Below, piece by piece: positions 20,865 to 20,943 of a stretch of 20,943 bases of DNA. A model generated the notes under the pieces. It saw nothing but the letters and a program-made list of their open reading frames with translations. It did not search any database and had not been told where the DNA came from. Position 1 is the stretch's first letter. Each line of letters begins with the position of its first letter. A program made the translations under genes and the position numbers. The stretch comes from a virus, in IMG/VR virus record IMGVR_UViG_3300018481_000854, positions 1 to 20,943 of that record; one strand, 5' to 3'.

Positions 20865-20943
20865 CTACCTGAGGGCGCGGCGGGTGCCGCTCTTCTTCGC
20901 TGCCGGCTTCGACTTCGAGGCCGACGACTTCCGCGTGGAGGAA
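20865..20943 (-). CDS. C-terminal end of an unknown Lys/Ala/Ser-rich protein (partial)
   Basis: Only about 25 residues are in the window (SSTRKSSASKSKPAAKKSG, then TRRALR and TAG). The basic, low-complexity tail is the kind found at the end of nucleic-acid-binding or nucleoid-like proteins, but the gene cannot be named from this. Its stop lies three bases before queF. Confidence 0.5.
   Translation of the reverse strand, partial: SSTRKSSASKSKPAAKKSGTRRALR

Noticed and set aside
1-20943. tRNA genes, integrase, attachment site, origin or insertion sequence
   Set aside because: None could be supported by reading the sequence; coding density leaves almost no room.

Overview
The window is a continuous stretch of a bacteriophage genome. 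About 26 genes are packed with almost no intergenic space, and most junctions are ATGA, TGATG or GTGA overlaps. The DNA is moderately GC-rich, and GTG and TTG starts occur. Baseplate J, gp25-like, OB-fold spike and tail protein I genes together suggest a contractile-tailed (myovirus-like) virion. A DUF3152 metallopeptidase, a family typical of Actinobacteria, and the overall style suggest an actinobacterial host. The host genus cannot be read from the sequence. No integrase, tRNA, CRISPR array or insertion sequence was seen, and no stretch over 300 bases lacks a gene.

Left half, plus strand (1-13111): structure and lysis. First comes a baseplate hub with an M15-like peptidase tail, then a spike/fibre protein, then three small tandem paralogues (CFW-motif family) also related to the end of the spike protein. 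Next are gp25-like, baseplate J, and a tail protein I homologue whose N-terminal half looks like a polysaccharide-lyase/concanavalin-type domain. A collar-type tail fibre with six HxH motifs follows. After that come a GNAT-like protein, three small membrane proteins, a membrane-anchored collagen-like protein, a DUF616-type glycosyltransferase, a SAM methyltransferase, an M15 endolysin, a two-TM holin candidate, a peptidoglycan-binding lysozyme-like lysin and the DUF3152-type metzincin.

The halves converge at 13112-13192, which holds a small perfect hairpin.

Right half, minus strand (20943 to 13193): in transcription order, the lysine-rich end of an unknown gene, queF, queD, a MazG-like gene, queE, folE, a DUF1508 gene, queC, a short unknown gene, a DUF6378-like gene, a TGT/DpdA-like gene, and a family A DNA polymerase with an N-terminal degenerate uracil-DNA-glycosylase-like domain. 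FolE, QueD, QueE, QueC and QueF form the complete GTP-to-preQ1 route. With a DpdA-like transglycosylase in the same operon, the simplest reading is that the phage puts 7-deazaguanine (preQ1-type) bases into its own DNA, probably as protection against restriction. The hexamer CTCGAG is also conspicuously frequent across both halves.
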